Shown in pieces: positions 27,956 through 35,308 of a stretch of DNA of 64,000 nt (the stretch's first letter is position 1; each line of letters begins with the position of its first letter). The notes under the pieces are model-generated. The model was not told the origin of the DNA, did no database searches, and was given only the letters and a program-made list of their open reading frames with translations. This DNA is from CAYUYV01 sp964522525 (GTDB taxonomy: Bacteria; Pseudomonadota; Alphaproteobacteria; JAJFIK01). The DNA lies in assembly GCA_964522525.1 (NCBI GenBank), contig CAZFWG010000005.1, positions 1-64,000 of the forward strand, in the 5' to 3' direction. The position numbers and the translations under genes are program-made.

Positions 27956-28107
27956 AGGAAATCGACCGGCGCCCCTTGGCCGAGAACGGAAGACTGGACC
28001 GTCAGAGGCTTTCGCTTTTCGTCCGACATCAGCATGCTTTGTACGGACAGTCTTGGGGCATCTGGCCAATATTGTTTTCGTGAACCTTGATCACGCGGGA
28101 CAGAACG

Positions 28108-29289
28108 ATGAGCTTCAAACATCTTTTTTCGCGGTCCCTTACCGCCGTACCCGAGCGCCTGCATTTTGCCGCCCACAGCCATCATCTGTGGCCGGATGCG
28201 GCCTTTGAGGGTCACGCCGAAGCAGCCGAAGACGCCGCTTTTCTCGCTGATCACAAGTGGGACAAAGTCTTTGGCGAAGTGTTGCCGTCGGTGAAGAACG
28301 ACGTTGCGCAAGAGCTCAATCTCCCTGATCCGGAAACGGTCACGTTCGCAACCAATACCCATGAACTCATTATACGGATGGCCTCCTGCTTCCCCATTGA
28401 CCAGCCCTTGCGTATCTTGACCACGGATGGCGAGTTTCACAGTCTGAGCCGCCAAGCCAAACGGTGGGAACAGGCAGGAAGCGCAAAGATCCACTGCGTG
28501 CCGGTGGAGCCTTTTTCAACGTTTCAGGACCGCTTTATGGGCGCCGTGAGTGCCGGGGAGTTCGACTGGGTTTTCCTCAGCCATGTTTTCTTCGGATCGG
28601 GACACGTGGTGCCGGACCTTTCCGCATTGGCCGGTGTGCTGAGCGCCCGCGCCGAATGGCTCATCATAGATGGCTATCACAGTTTCATGGCGCTGCCGGT
28701 CGACTTTTCCTCCCTGGCCGACCGGGCATTTTTCCTGTCCGGTGGCTACAAATACGCGATGGCGGGCGAAGGCGCATGTTTCCTTCATGCACCGCCGAAC
28801 TATGGACCCCACCCCGTGAACACGGGATGGTATGCCGCCTTTGGTGTTTTGGCGGAACATCAAGGCAATGATGTTCCATATGCCTTGAATGCGTCGAGGT
28901 TTGCCGGTGCCACGTTCGATCCTTCCGGCCTTTACCGTTTTCGCGCCATCCGAGACCATCTTTATAAGGAGGGTTTAACGACCGGAAGGATAAGTTCCCA
29001 TGTGAAGGCTCTCCAAGATCAGTTTGTCGACGCGGTTCAACGCGGACAGGCAGGAGAGCTGGCGGAGGCAGAACTGATCGCAAACCCGACCTGCAAAGAC
29101 CGGGCCCGTTTTTTGGCCTACCGTCATCCTGATACCGCTCAATGGAACAATGCCCTTTCAGCCGCCGGCGTCGTGACGGATGTTCGCGGCGATACGATTC
29201 GCTTTGGTTTTGGTCTCTATCACGATCCGGAGGATGTCGAACGCCTGATCAAACAGTGCGCCCGCCTTCTGGGCAAGCGCGCCACCTGA
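28108..29289 (+). CDS. Class V aminotransferase-like PLP enzyme (kynureninase-related)
   Basis: A 393-residue fold-type I PLP enzyme of the aminotransferase class V group, closest in feel to kynureninase-like proteins. HFAAHSHHLWPD near the N-terminus is a substrate-binding block, FATNTHEL lies near the phosphate site, LIIDGYHSFM supplies the PLP-pairing Asp, and FLSGGYKYAM contains the Schiff-base lysine. The C-terminal small domain ends with RFGFGLYHDPEDVERL. The reaction is unproven; it could cleave kynurenine-like substrates or desulfurate cysteine. The upstream TTG at 28087 would add 7 residues without a clear ribosome site. It appears to be monocistronic, ending at a bidirectional terminator. 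Confidence 0.88.
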   Translation: MSFKHLFSRSLTAVPERLHFAAHSHHLWPDAAFEGHAEAAEDAAFLADHKWDKVFGEVLPSVKNDVAQELNLPDPETVTFATNTHELIIRMASCFPIDQPLRILTTDGEFHSLSRQAKRWEQAGSAKIHCVPVEPFSTFQDRFMGAVSAGEFDWVFLSHVFFGSGHVVPDLSALAGVLSARAEWLIIDGYHSFMALPVDFSSLADRAFFLSGGYKYAMAGEGACFLHAPPNYGPHPVNTGWYAAFGVLAEHQGNDVPYALNASRFAGATFDPSGLYRFRAIRDHLYKEGLTTGRISSHVKALQDQFVDAVQRGQAGELAEAELIANPTCKDRARFLAYRHPDTAQWNNALSAAGVVTDVRGDTIRFGFGLYHDPEDVERLIKQCARLLGKRAT

Positions 29290-29337
29290 TCCAAATCCGT
29301 CGCACCTGTTGGAGCCCCCGTCAGTTTCAAGAAATTC

Positions 29338-29357
29338 CGGATCATGGAAATGATCCG
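29338..29357. terminator. Bidirectional terminator-like hairpin
   Basis: CGGATCAT and ATGATCCG form a perfect 8-bp stem around a GGAA tetraloop between the convergent aminotransferase and merC-like genes. The flanks are moderately T-rich in both directions. Confidence 0.5.
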
Positions 29358-29365
29358 AAGTCTCT

Positions 29366-29755
29366 TCATGAGCGATCTACGGTAAGACGGCGGGCCCAGC
29401 GGCGAATATGGGCCAAGGCCAAGAGGCTGCTCCCGGCGACTGTGAGCAGTGTTTCGTGGTCATGCAGCTGTTCGACAAAGGCCGCCGCCAGCAACAGAGT
29501 CAGTGCCACGACGGCAAGCACGGCGAATTCATACCGCCCTTCCTGCCCTTGATCATTCAGTACCGAGATCATGGGGATCGGCAAGGCGAGCACCACGAGC
29601 ACGCGATGGACCCATTCCGCTTCCGCCAAGGTGCCCAACAGGGGAAGGCTCAAGGACAACAGGGGCAATGCCAGACAATGGATCAGGCAAAGAGCCGAAA
29701 GGGCAATGGCGGTTGCATCAAGGGCCGTTTGGGAGCGGAATATTTGGGTGTTCAT
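29366..29755 (-). CDS. MerC-domain membrane protein in the zinc operon
   Basis: A 129-residue inner-membrane protein with four predicted helices and the MerC-type motif SALCLIHCLALPLL in helix 1, where C-x-x-x-C could bind metal. MerC proteins were described in mercury resistance as cytoplasmic-membrane metal transporters. Here no mer genes are present and the gene is the last of a CobW-DUF1826-MerC operon beside zur, so zinc or another divalent metal is the more likely cargo (inference). Its ATG overlaps the stop of the DUF1826 gene by 4 bp (ATGA). Confidence 0.88.
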   Translation of the reverse strand: MNTQIFRSQTALDATAIALSALCLIHCLALPLLSLSLPLLGTLAEAEWVHRVLVVLALPIPMISVLNDQGQEGRYEFAVLAVVALTLLLAAAFVEQLHDHETLLTVAGSSLLALAHIRRWARRLTVDRS

Positions 29756-30456
29756 GGGGCGGGATCACGTGAGCCGTCTTGCCAGGGCTCGGGGGAAACG
29801 GTTGATCGCTTGTTCAGGCAAAGCAACAACCGTGTCTGACCGGTGTCTGCAATGGGCGGTGAACGGTGCACGATCCCGCCTCCGGACTCGCCACAGCTTC
29901 CCTTGAAGAAGGCGACATCATGGGGCTGGAGATGCTCCAACGGTCCATCGAACCGCTTCTGTTCGCTCAGTGCCCGTTCGGCATGGACGTTTTGGACCCA
30001 TTCGGTTGCCGGTCCCAGATAGGTCGTCACGAGGCGCGCCTCAACAAAGTCTCGGTGGAATCGCCAGCAGGCATCGTGGTTCACGCGTTCCAATCGGACA
30101 TCGACAAGATCGGTCCCGGCGATCCCGGCGAACGCCGTGACAAGATCATCAATGTCCTTGACCAGCATATCGCGCATGTCCCCACTCGGCATGCCGAGAG
30201 TATCAAGCTGGAGTTCCAAGGCCTGCCGAAGGTTGGCGGGTTGGACAAGAACTCGCAGGTCCGGCAGGTCTGAAGGCTCTAGCTGCTCCAACCACGCTTT
30301 CAGACACAGGGGCAGTGCGCGACGCCAGATCACAAGATCAACATCCGGCTTCTCAATGGCGGCGAGGCCATCAATGGCCTCGCACAGCGCGATGCCCGTA
30401 TTCTGAGCGGCGGTTTCCGCGAAGGACAGACTTTCGGATACGGAGAGATCCGTCAT
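29752..30456 (-). CDS. DUF1826 protein of the zinc regulon
   Basis: A 234-residue cytosolic protein of unknown function, DUF1826. Family blocks are CWRFHRDFVEARLVTTYLG (residues 130-148) and HDVAFFKGSCGESGGGIVHRSP (only its ends matter: HD at 179-180 and HRSP at 197-200), then TGQTRLLL. H134-x-D136, H197 and R209 reproduce the order and rough spacing of the iron- and 2-oxoglutarate-binding residues of 2OG-Fe(II) oxygenases. That reading is my inference and would give the family an enzymatic role. Both ends overlap neighbours by 4 bp (ATGA), so it is translationally coupled to the CobW and MerC genes. Confidence 0.88.
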   Translation of the reverse strand: MTDLSVSESLSFAETAAQNTGIALCEAIDGLAAIEKPDVDLVIWRRALPLCLKAWLEQLEPSDLPDLRVLVQPANLRQALELQLDTLGMPSGDMRDMLVKDIDDLVTAFAGIAGTDLVDVRLERVNHDACWRFHRDFVEARLVTTYLGPATEWVQNVHAERALSEQKRFDGPLEHLQPHDVAFFKGSCGESGGGIVHRSPPIADTGQTRLLLCLNKRSTVSPEPWQDGSRDPAP

Positions 30457-31682
30457 GCTTCACCCGCCTGCTTCCAGGCCGGAAACGGATCTTTGAGTTT
30501 TTTCCACGCTTTGAGCTGCAAGGCTTCGCCATCCGGCATGAGACAACTGTCAAGCCGGCGCCGGATCGCCGCCTCATCCATATCCGTCCCGATAAAGACA
30601 ATTTCCTGACGGCGGTCACCGTATACGGCATCCCAGGTGTTGCCCATAAAGCTCCGCCACTCCGGATCATCCGGCCACCGCTCTTTGGGCACATTCGCCC
30701 ACCAGAACCCGGCGGCCTCATGACGGATAATCGCGCCGGCCTGGCTTACCTCGCCAACCCATTCCGGACGCGTTGCGAGCCAGAAATGACCCTTGGCGCG
30801 GATGACCCCTTCTGGCCATGAAGAATTGAGGAAGGTATGGAACTTGAATGGATGAAAGGGACGGCGGGCCCGATAAACGAAGCTGCGCACGCCATATTCT
30901 TCCGTCTCCGGCTTGTGCTCTACAAAATCGTACAGCTCCTTGAACCACAGCGGATGTTCCTGGGCCTTTTCATGGTCAAACCGGCCGGTATTCAAAACCT
31001 TGTCCAGGGGCACGCGCGACATGCTCGTTTCAATCAAATCCGCATCAGGATTGAGTGACCGGATGATCTTGCGCGCGGCATCGCGTTGTTCGGGCGTGGC
31101 GGCGTCAATCTTGTTGAGGATGATGACGTCGGCGAATTCAATTTGTTCAACCAGAAGGCTGACAAGCGTGCGGTTGTCCTCCTCGCCGAGGGATTCGCCC
31201 CGATCCGTCAGAAAATCCGTGGATGCGTAGTCGCGCAGCAGGTTTGCCGCATCGACGACAGTGACCATGGTATCCAGCCGCGACACGTCAAGCAGGCTGT
31301 CACCTTCTTCAGTACGGAAATTGAAAGTTGCCGCAACGGGGAGCGGCTCCGAGATTCCCGTCGATTCAATGAGGAGGTAGTCGAACCGGCCATCTTCCGC
31401 AAGGCGTCGGACTTCCTGGAGCAAGTCATCCCGTAACGTGCAGCAGATACAGCCATTGGTCATTTCGACCAGCGTTTCTTCCGTACGGCTCAGATCCGCC
31501 CCGCCATCCCGGATCAGATCCGCGTCGATGTTGATCTCGCTCATGTCATTGACAATAACGGCGACGCGTTTGCCCTCACGATTGTTGAGAATGTGGTTCA
31601 TCAACGTGGTCTTGCCCGCACCCAGAAACCCCGAGAGTACCGTCACTGGCAGGAGGGAATCGGTCATGGTCGCTGCGGTCAT
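30453..31682 (-). CDS. COG0523/CobW-family zinc GTPase metallochaperone (ZigA-like)
   Basis: A 409-residue G3E GTPase of the COG0523 family. Walker A is SGFLGAGKTT (17-26), the metal-binding CxCC lies at C78-C81 in NGCICCTLRDD, and the base-specificity motif is LNKID. A CobW C-terminal domain begins near RSFVYRARRPF. Members beside Zur are thought to deliver zinc to essential enzymes during zinc starvation, using GTP hydrolysis. The gene faces zur across 109 bp and leads a three-gene operon, so it should be induced when zinc is low. Confidence 0.94.
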   Translation of the reverse strand: MTAATMTDSLLPVTVLSGFLGAGKTTLMNHILNNREGKRVAVIVNDMSEINIDADLIRDGGADLSRTEETLVEMTNGCICCTLRDDLLQEVRRLAEDGRFDYLLIESTGISEPLPVAATFNFRTEEGDSLLDVSRLDTMVTVVDAANLLRDYASTDFLTDRGESLGEEDNRTLVSLLVEQIEFADVIILNKIDAATPEQRDAARKIIRSLNPDADLIETSMSRVPLDKVLNTGRFDHEKAQEHPLWFKELYDFVEHKPETEEYGVRSFVYRARRPFHPFKFHTFLNSSWPEGVIRAKGHFWLATRPEWVGEVSQAGAIIRHEAAGFWWANVPKERWPDDPEWRSFMGNTWDAVYGDRRQEIVFIGTDMDEAAIRRRLDSCLMPDGEALQLKAWKKLKDPFPAWKQAGEA

Positions 31683-31746
31683 CTTCTTTCCTGTAATTCA
31701 TTTGATGGGTTAAGGCTGGCTTGAAGCTCACATTGGTACAATGTAT

Positions 31747-31763
31747 CACTATATGCAATAGTG
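31747..31763. promoter_or_regulatory. Candidate Zur operator
   Basis: CACTAT and ATAGTG form a perfect inverted repeat with a 5-bp spacer in the 109-bp gap between the CobW operon and zur. The AT-rich, position-appropriate repeat fits a Fur-family site, but I have no matching consensus to quote. Confidence 0.45.
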
Positions 31764-31791
31764 TAGCGTTCGCCCAAAGGTACGGCTCAAC

Positions 31792-32277
31792 ATGGCCCGC
31801 CAAAACCGGACAACCGTAAAGCCACCCGAAGCCGCTCCGCAGACCGGCCTGAGTGCCGCGATTGCAACTTGCAGATTGCGGGGCGTGCAAATTACACCGC
31901 TCCGGGAGAAAGCGCTGGCGGCGCTTTGGGCTGCGGCTCGACCGCTAGGCGCCTATGAGCTGCGTGAAATCCTCACGAGGGAGATGGAGCGGACATTGGC
32001 CGCGCCGAGCATCTACCGAACACTCGAGTTTCTGTGCCAACAAGGGGTGGCCGCGCGGATCGAAAGCCTGAATGCCTATGTTGCCTGCGCACACCCGGAG
32101 CATGATCATGCATGTGTAATGTTTGTCTGCGAACAATGTGGCCGGACAACGGAGGTCGAAAACGAGACGCTGGAGCGTCTGCTCGCAGCGGACGCTGAAA
32201 GTCTCGGCTTCGCCATAGAACATCACGTTCTGGAGCTTTCCGGTTCCTGTGCGGATTGTCGAGCTGAAGGCGTATGA
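31792..32277 (+). CDS. zur: Fur-family zinc uptake regulator Zur
   Basis: A 161-residue Fur-superfamily repressor. The winged-helix domain occupies about residues 20-95 (TPLREKALAALWAA, ALGAYELRE-type region, APSIYRTLEFLCQQG). The dimerisation domain has the histidine-rich HPEHDHACVMFVCEQCG and a C-terminal SCADC, whose CxxC pairs form the structural zinc site. Assignment to Zur rather than Fur rests on these pairs plus divergence from a COG0523/DUF1826/MerC operon. With zinc bound it should repress that operon, and perhaps itself, through the inverted repeat at 31747-31763. A 66-codon frame overlaps its stop. Confidence 0.88.
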   Translation: MARQNRTTVKPPEAAPQTGLSAAIATCRLRGVQITPLREKALAALWAAARPLGAYELREILTREMERTLAAPSIYRTLEFLCQQGVAARIESLNAYVACAHPEHDHACVMFVCEQCGRTTEVENETLERLLAADAESLGFAIEHHVLELSGSCADCRAEGV

Positions 32278-32474
32278 CGACCTCAGACCGTTCTTTCGAT
32301 GAAGCGCCCATGCAGGATTGGGAGGCACGCGTCCAACGTGCCGATCAATCCGTCGAGACACGTGGACTGCGCAGCGGCGTCAACCTCATCCTCAGCCGCT
32401 TTGGTCAGGGCGAACCTCGCGCCTTTGGGTTCACCGAACCTGAAGACATGTTCGGCTTTGGATTTCATTTATAA
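32274..32474 (+). CDS. Possible small protein translationally coupled to zur
   Basis: A 66-residue hypothetical protein whose ATG overlaps the zur TGA (ATGA), the usual sign of coupling. It is polar in its first half and ends DMFGFGFHL, with no membrane helix, cysteines or recognised domain. The opposite strand is also open for 61 codons here, so coding status is doubtful. If real, it would be expressed with Zur. Confidence 0.3.
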   Translation: MTTSDRSFDEAPMQDWEARVQRADQSVETRGLRSGVNLILSRFGQGEPRAFGFTEPEDMFGFGFHL

Positions 32475-32679
32475 GAAGGGGCCCAGTTCCGAGTCGAGGC
32501 GAAGCCCGTCGCGACAGGGGCCTTGGATGTCTGGGCGTGCGCGATGCCACGTGGATCGATGTCTCGTTTTATTCTGTCTTCAGATGGGTTTTGCACGGTA
32601 TCCATTCGTTTTGATCCCATCCTTGCGGAAGACTACTTCGATGGCGGCCTGGCGTTGCCTCGCAAAGCGCGCGACATTC
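32278..32679. other. Region between zur and the dsrE-like gene
   Basis: Apart from the doubtful 66-codon frame I see no gene or RNA. The two flanking genes converge here; I found no strong terminator hairpin. Confidence 0.4.
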
Positions 32680-33225
32680 TCAGAACGGGTTCATCGTGTA
32701 GCCATCCTGTTGCAGAAGAGCATGCGCGGTCATGGCGGAGATGGCCAGGCGGACGCCGGGCAGAAAATCGTCCTTGGTGAGTTCCTGGGATGCGGCACTC
32801 TGGCCACAGACGATGATCTGAACATTGTGCTCAAGCAGGGCAGCCACCAGGGGTGCATTGGCGTTTTTCTCTTCCTGTTGGGCCGTGTAGACCGCATCCT
32901 TGGTCACGTCGAGCACGGCGCCGCCGTGGAGCACCAGGGCGAGATGCATGTTTTCAGGTTTCACCCCGGCTTCGACATGCATGTTGAGAAAGCGCGCGGC
33001 GGTGACGAGTTGTCGGTTGAGCTGCCCTGCCCCAGCCCGCGTCGTCAGATCATAGCTGACTTTGAAGAGCGTTCCCGCCGGCACCGGCTTGGCGCCGTCC
33101 ACGGTGGCGATAAGGCCGAAATCGGGAATGAGCAGACCCGGATGAAATGCATCGGGCGAGGCGTGGGCGGGCAGAGTGGTTGCCGCAATCCAGGTGATAC
33201 TGGCAAAGACGGTTTTTATGAGCAT
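32680..33225 (-). CDS. Exported DsrE/DsrF-like family protein
   Basis: A 181-residue protein with a signal peptide (about 1-22, ending PAHA) and a DsrE-like alpha/beta fold. The segment ARFLNMHVEAGV is followed by LALVLHGGAV, and IIVCGQSA holds the single cysteine at the position of the sulfur-carrying cysteine in TusD/DsrE proteins. Exported, stand-alone DsrE proteins are widespread and of unknown function; a role in periplasmic sulfur trafficking is possible. It looks monocistronic, reading convergent to zur. Its promoter must be in the 386-bp gap shared with the HxlR-type gene. Confidence 0.85.
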   Translation of the reverse strand: MLIKTVFASITWIAATTLPAHASPDAFHPGLLIPDFGLIATVDGAKPVPAGTLFKVSYDLTTRAGAGQLNRQLVTAARFLNMHVEAGVKPENMHLALVLHGGAVLDVTKDAVYTAQQEEKNANAPLVAALLEHNVQIIVCGQSAASQELTKDDFLPGVRLAISAMTAHALLQQDGYTMNPF

Positions 33226-33611
33226 GGCTCGGGCTCCCCTAAGAATTCAGCGGCTCTATCCCGCAGGCGAACGGGCGCGCGCCCATCCACCTCTCGATCT
33301 TTACCCCACGGGCTGGTCGGAAGGGCGCGAATAGGAATTGACACCTGACAGCACCGTCATATGAGTTTTCTCTTGTGATCTGTCTATTACGATCTGCGCC
33401 GCTTTCCAGCTGCTCTTTTCAGGATTAGATCGGGATGACCTAAGTAACGCAACCCTTATTCAAGGCGGGTCCCTCTGATGGTTCGGCTGCACCTGCTCTC
33501 GCGCCAATTCATTCTGTCTACGTTTCTTTTGATCGTGCACCATCGGCTGCAATTGAGAAGGGGAAGCGAGGGCGCAAAGCGGTCATCGATGCCGGCGTCA
33601 AGCCGCGCGGC
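33226..33611. other. Divergent gap between dsrE-like and hxlR-like genes
   Basis: No separate gene is evident. The reading frame of the HxlR-type gene stays open upstream from 33612 to a stop at 33441-33443 but contains no ATG, GTG or TTG, so the true 5' end may have been altered. Confidence 0.4.
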
Positions 33612-33920
33612 ATGCCGATTATCGGCGGGAACTGGATGGGGTCGATTCTCTGGCACCTGAAGGACGGACCGGTCCGTTTCAATGATCTGGCCCGCATGAT
33701 TGCCGGGGCCAGCAAGAAGATGATTGCGGAGCGCCTACGCCAGTTGGAAACCCACGGTCTCGTCGAACGACAAGTTCTGGAGACATCCCCTGTATCTGTT
33801 CAGTACACGACAACCCCACTTGGGGCGTCGGCCCTCGGCTTCCTTGATGGTTTACGGAAATGGAGCGAGGCCCTGCCGGACGGGCGCACAAACGGACGCG
33901 GCTCGCGCACGGGTACTTGA
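33612..33920 (+). CDS. HxlR-type transcriptional regulator, short N-terminus
   Basis: A 102-residue winged-helix regulator of the HxlR/MarR-like type. IIGGNWMGSILWHLKDGPVRF matches the family's GGKW...IL..L..GP.RF block in pattern, followed by SKKMIAERLRQLETHGLVER (recognition helix) and YTTTPLGASAL (wing). The usual N-terminal cysteine-containing helix is missing. The upstream frame is open for over 50 codons without a usable start, so the annotated ATG may give a truncated protein. It ends 5 bp from the convergent outer-membrane channel gene. Possible targets are the RND operon or the divergent dsrE-like gene (inference). Confidence 0.65.
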   Translation: MPIIGGNWMGSILWHLKDGPVRFNDLARMIAGASKKMIAERLRQLETHGLVERQVLETSPVSVQYTTTPLGASALGFLDGLRKWSEALPDGRTNGRGSRTGT

Positions 33921-33925
33921 GCTCC

Positions 33926-35308
33926 TCACGGCGTATCGGAAACACTGCCGGGATCGATGGACCCGGCCGCGACATAAAGCGTGATGATCGCATCGGCCAA
34001 ATCCGCTTCCACCTCCACGAAACCTTCCCGGCTTGAAATCAGGGTACGCTGACCATCAAGAATATCGATGAATGTTGCGAGGCCTTCTCGATAAAGCGCA
34101 TTAAGCTGATTGAAGGCGCGCTCACTGGCTTCGATCGCAACAAGAATGGATGCCCGCTGTTCCAGGATCCCCTCGATATCCGCAAAGGCATCCTCGATTT
34201 CCTGCAACGCACTGAGGACGGAGAGTTCATAGGTCAGCCGTGCGTTCTGGGCGCGCGCCCGCGCCGCGCGAACTTCCGCCCGCCGACGGCCCGCATCAAG
34301 GAGCGGGATGTCGAGGACCGCGCTCAAACCCGCGCTTAGCGATCCCGCCAGAAACTGCGTCCCGCCGACACTTGCCGACACCTGCCCCGGCAGACGCAGA
34401 GCTGGATAGAGATCGGCCTGTTCAATACCGATCGCAGCGGTGGACGCCTTGAGCTGGGCTTCCGCAAACCTGACATCGGGACGGTTCCGGACAATCGCGG
34501 CGGGAAGGCTTTTCGGGGGCTCGCCCTCGAACACGGGCACGGAGACATCTTCCTCCGTGGGCGCCATTGTGATGGTTCCCGTCGGACGGCCGAGCAGGAC
34601 GGCCAGGGCGTTCGCGGCCTGGGTCCGATTGGCCGCAAGAAAACCCCTTTGGGATCGGGTAATAGCGAGATCGGCCGCGGCGCGTTGGACATCGAGATCC
34701 GAAGACAGACCGGCGGAACGCCGCTGACGAACAATCTCGAGGGTCTGTTGCTGCAGCTCCAGGGAGCGGTCAAGAAGGCCAAGCTGGGCCTCGTTGCGAC
34801 GCAATTCCACGTACGTGCTTGCCACGGCGCCAACCGTCAAGCGGCGGACATCCGCCAGGGCCACGACCTCCACTTCCGCCAGGGCCTGTGACTGCTCCAG
34901 CCGCCGGCGCAGCCCGCCCGCGATGTCCAGGATCAGACTGAAGACAGGCCCGGCGGAGGCGCCGGTCTGCGTACCGGCAAAATCCGTACGCTGGACATTG
35001 CCGTTCGCCGTACCATCGAGAATCGGGAAAAAATCCGAGCGGGCCGCACGGACAAGGGATTGGGCCTCTGCCACCCGAGCCAAGGCGATCCCGATTTCCA
35101 GATTGTTCTCAAGAGCCTGCTCGACGAGGTCGTTGAGGAACGGATCGCCAAAGCCCGCCCACCATTTCTGTTCCGGGCTCTGGTCGATAGCCTCCGCCTG
35201 CGCATCACCCAGCCGTGGCGGCAGGTCAAACTCGGGGGACACATAGTCCGGCCCGACGGCGCAGCCTGAAAGCAGAAGCGCGGCAAGAAAGGCACCAGGG
35301 GATCTCAT
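33926..35308 (-). CDS. TolC/NodT-family outer-membrane efflux lipoprotein
   Basis: A 460-residue outer-membrane channel of the NodT branch, exporting RND substrates across the outer membrane. It has a signal peptide with lipobox LSGC (C16), then GPDYVSPE. Two repeated OEP domains are visible as heptad-rich helices, for example QALENNLEIGIALARVAEA and its second copy around ADLAITRSQRG. The ATG overlaps the permease stop by 4 bp (ATGA), which fixes the start; a longer frame to 35485 overlaps the permease and lacks a signal. It completes a three-gene pump operon and could also serve the adaptor/permease pair at 18091-22403. Confidence 0.95.
   Translation of the reverse strand: MRSPGAFLAALLLSGCAVGPDYVSPEFDLPPRLGDAQAEAIDQSPEQKWWAGFGDPFLNDLVEQALENNLEIGIALARVAEAQSLVRAARSDFFPILDGTANGNVQRTDFAGTQTGASAGPVFSLILDIAGGLRRRLEQSQALAEVEVVALADVRRLTVGAVASTYVELRRNEAQLGLLDRSLELQQQTLEIVRQRRSAGLSSDLDVQRAAADLAITRSQRGFLAANRTQAANALAVLLGRPTGTITMAPTEEDVSVPVFEGEPPKSLPAAIVRNRPDVRFAEAQLKASTAAIGIEQADLYPALRLPGQVSASVGGTQFLAGSLSAGLSAVLDIPLLDAGRRRAEVRAARARAQNARLTYELSVLSALQEIEDAFADIEGILEQRASILVAIEASERAFNQLNALYREGLATFIDILDGQRTLISSREGFVEVEADLADAIITLYVAAGSIDPGSVSDTP

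Noticed and set aside
29366..29755. Mercury-resistance operon
   Set aside because: Only a MerC-type protein is present, with no merA, merT, merP or merR; the context is zinc homeostasis.
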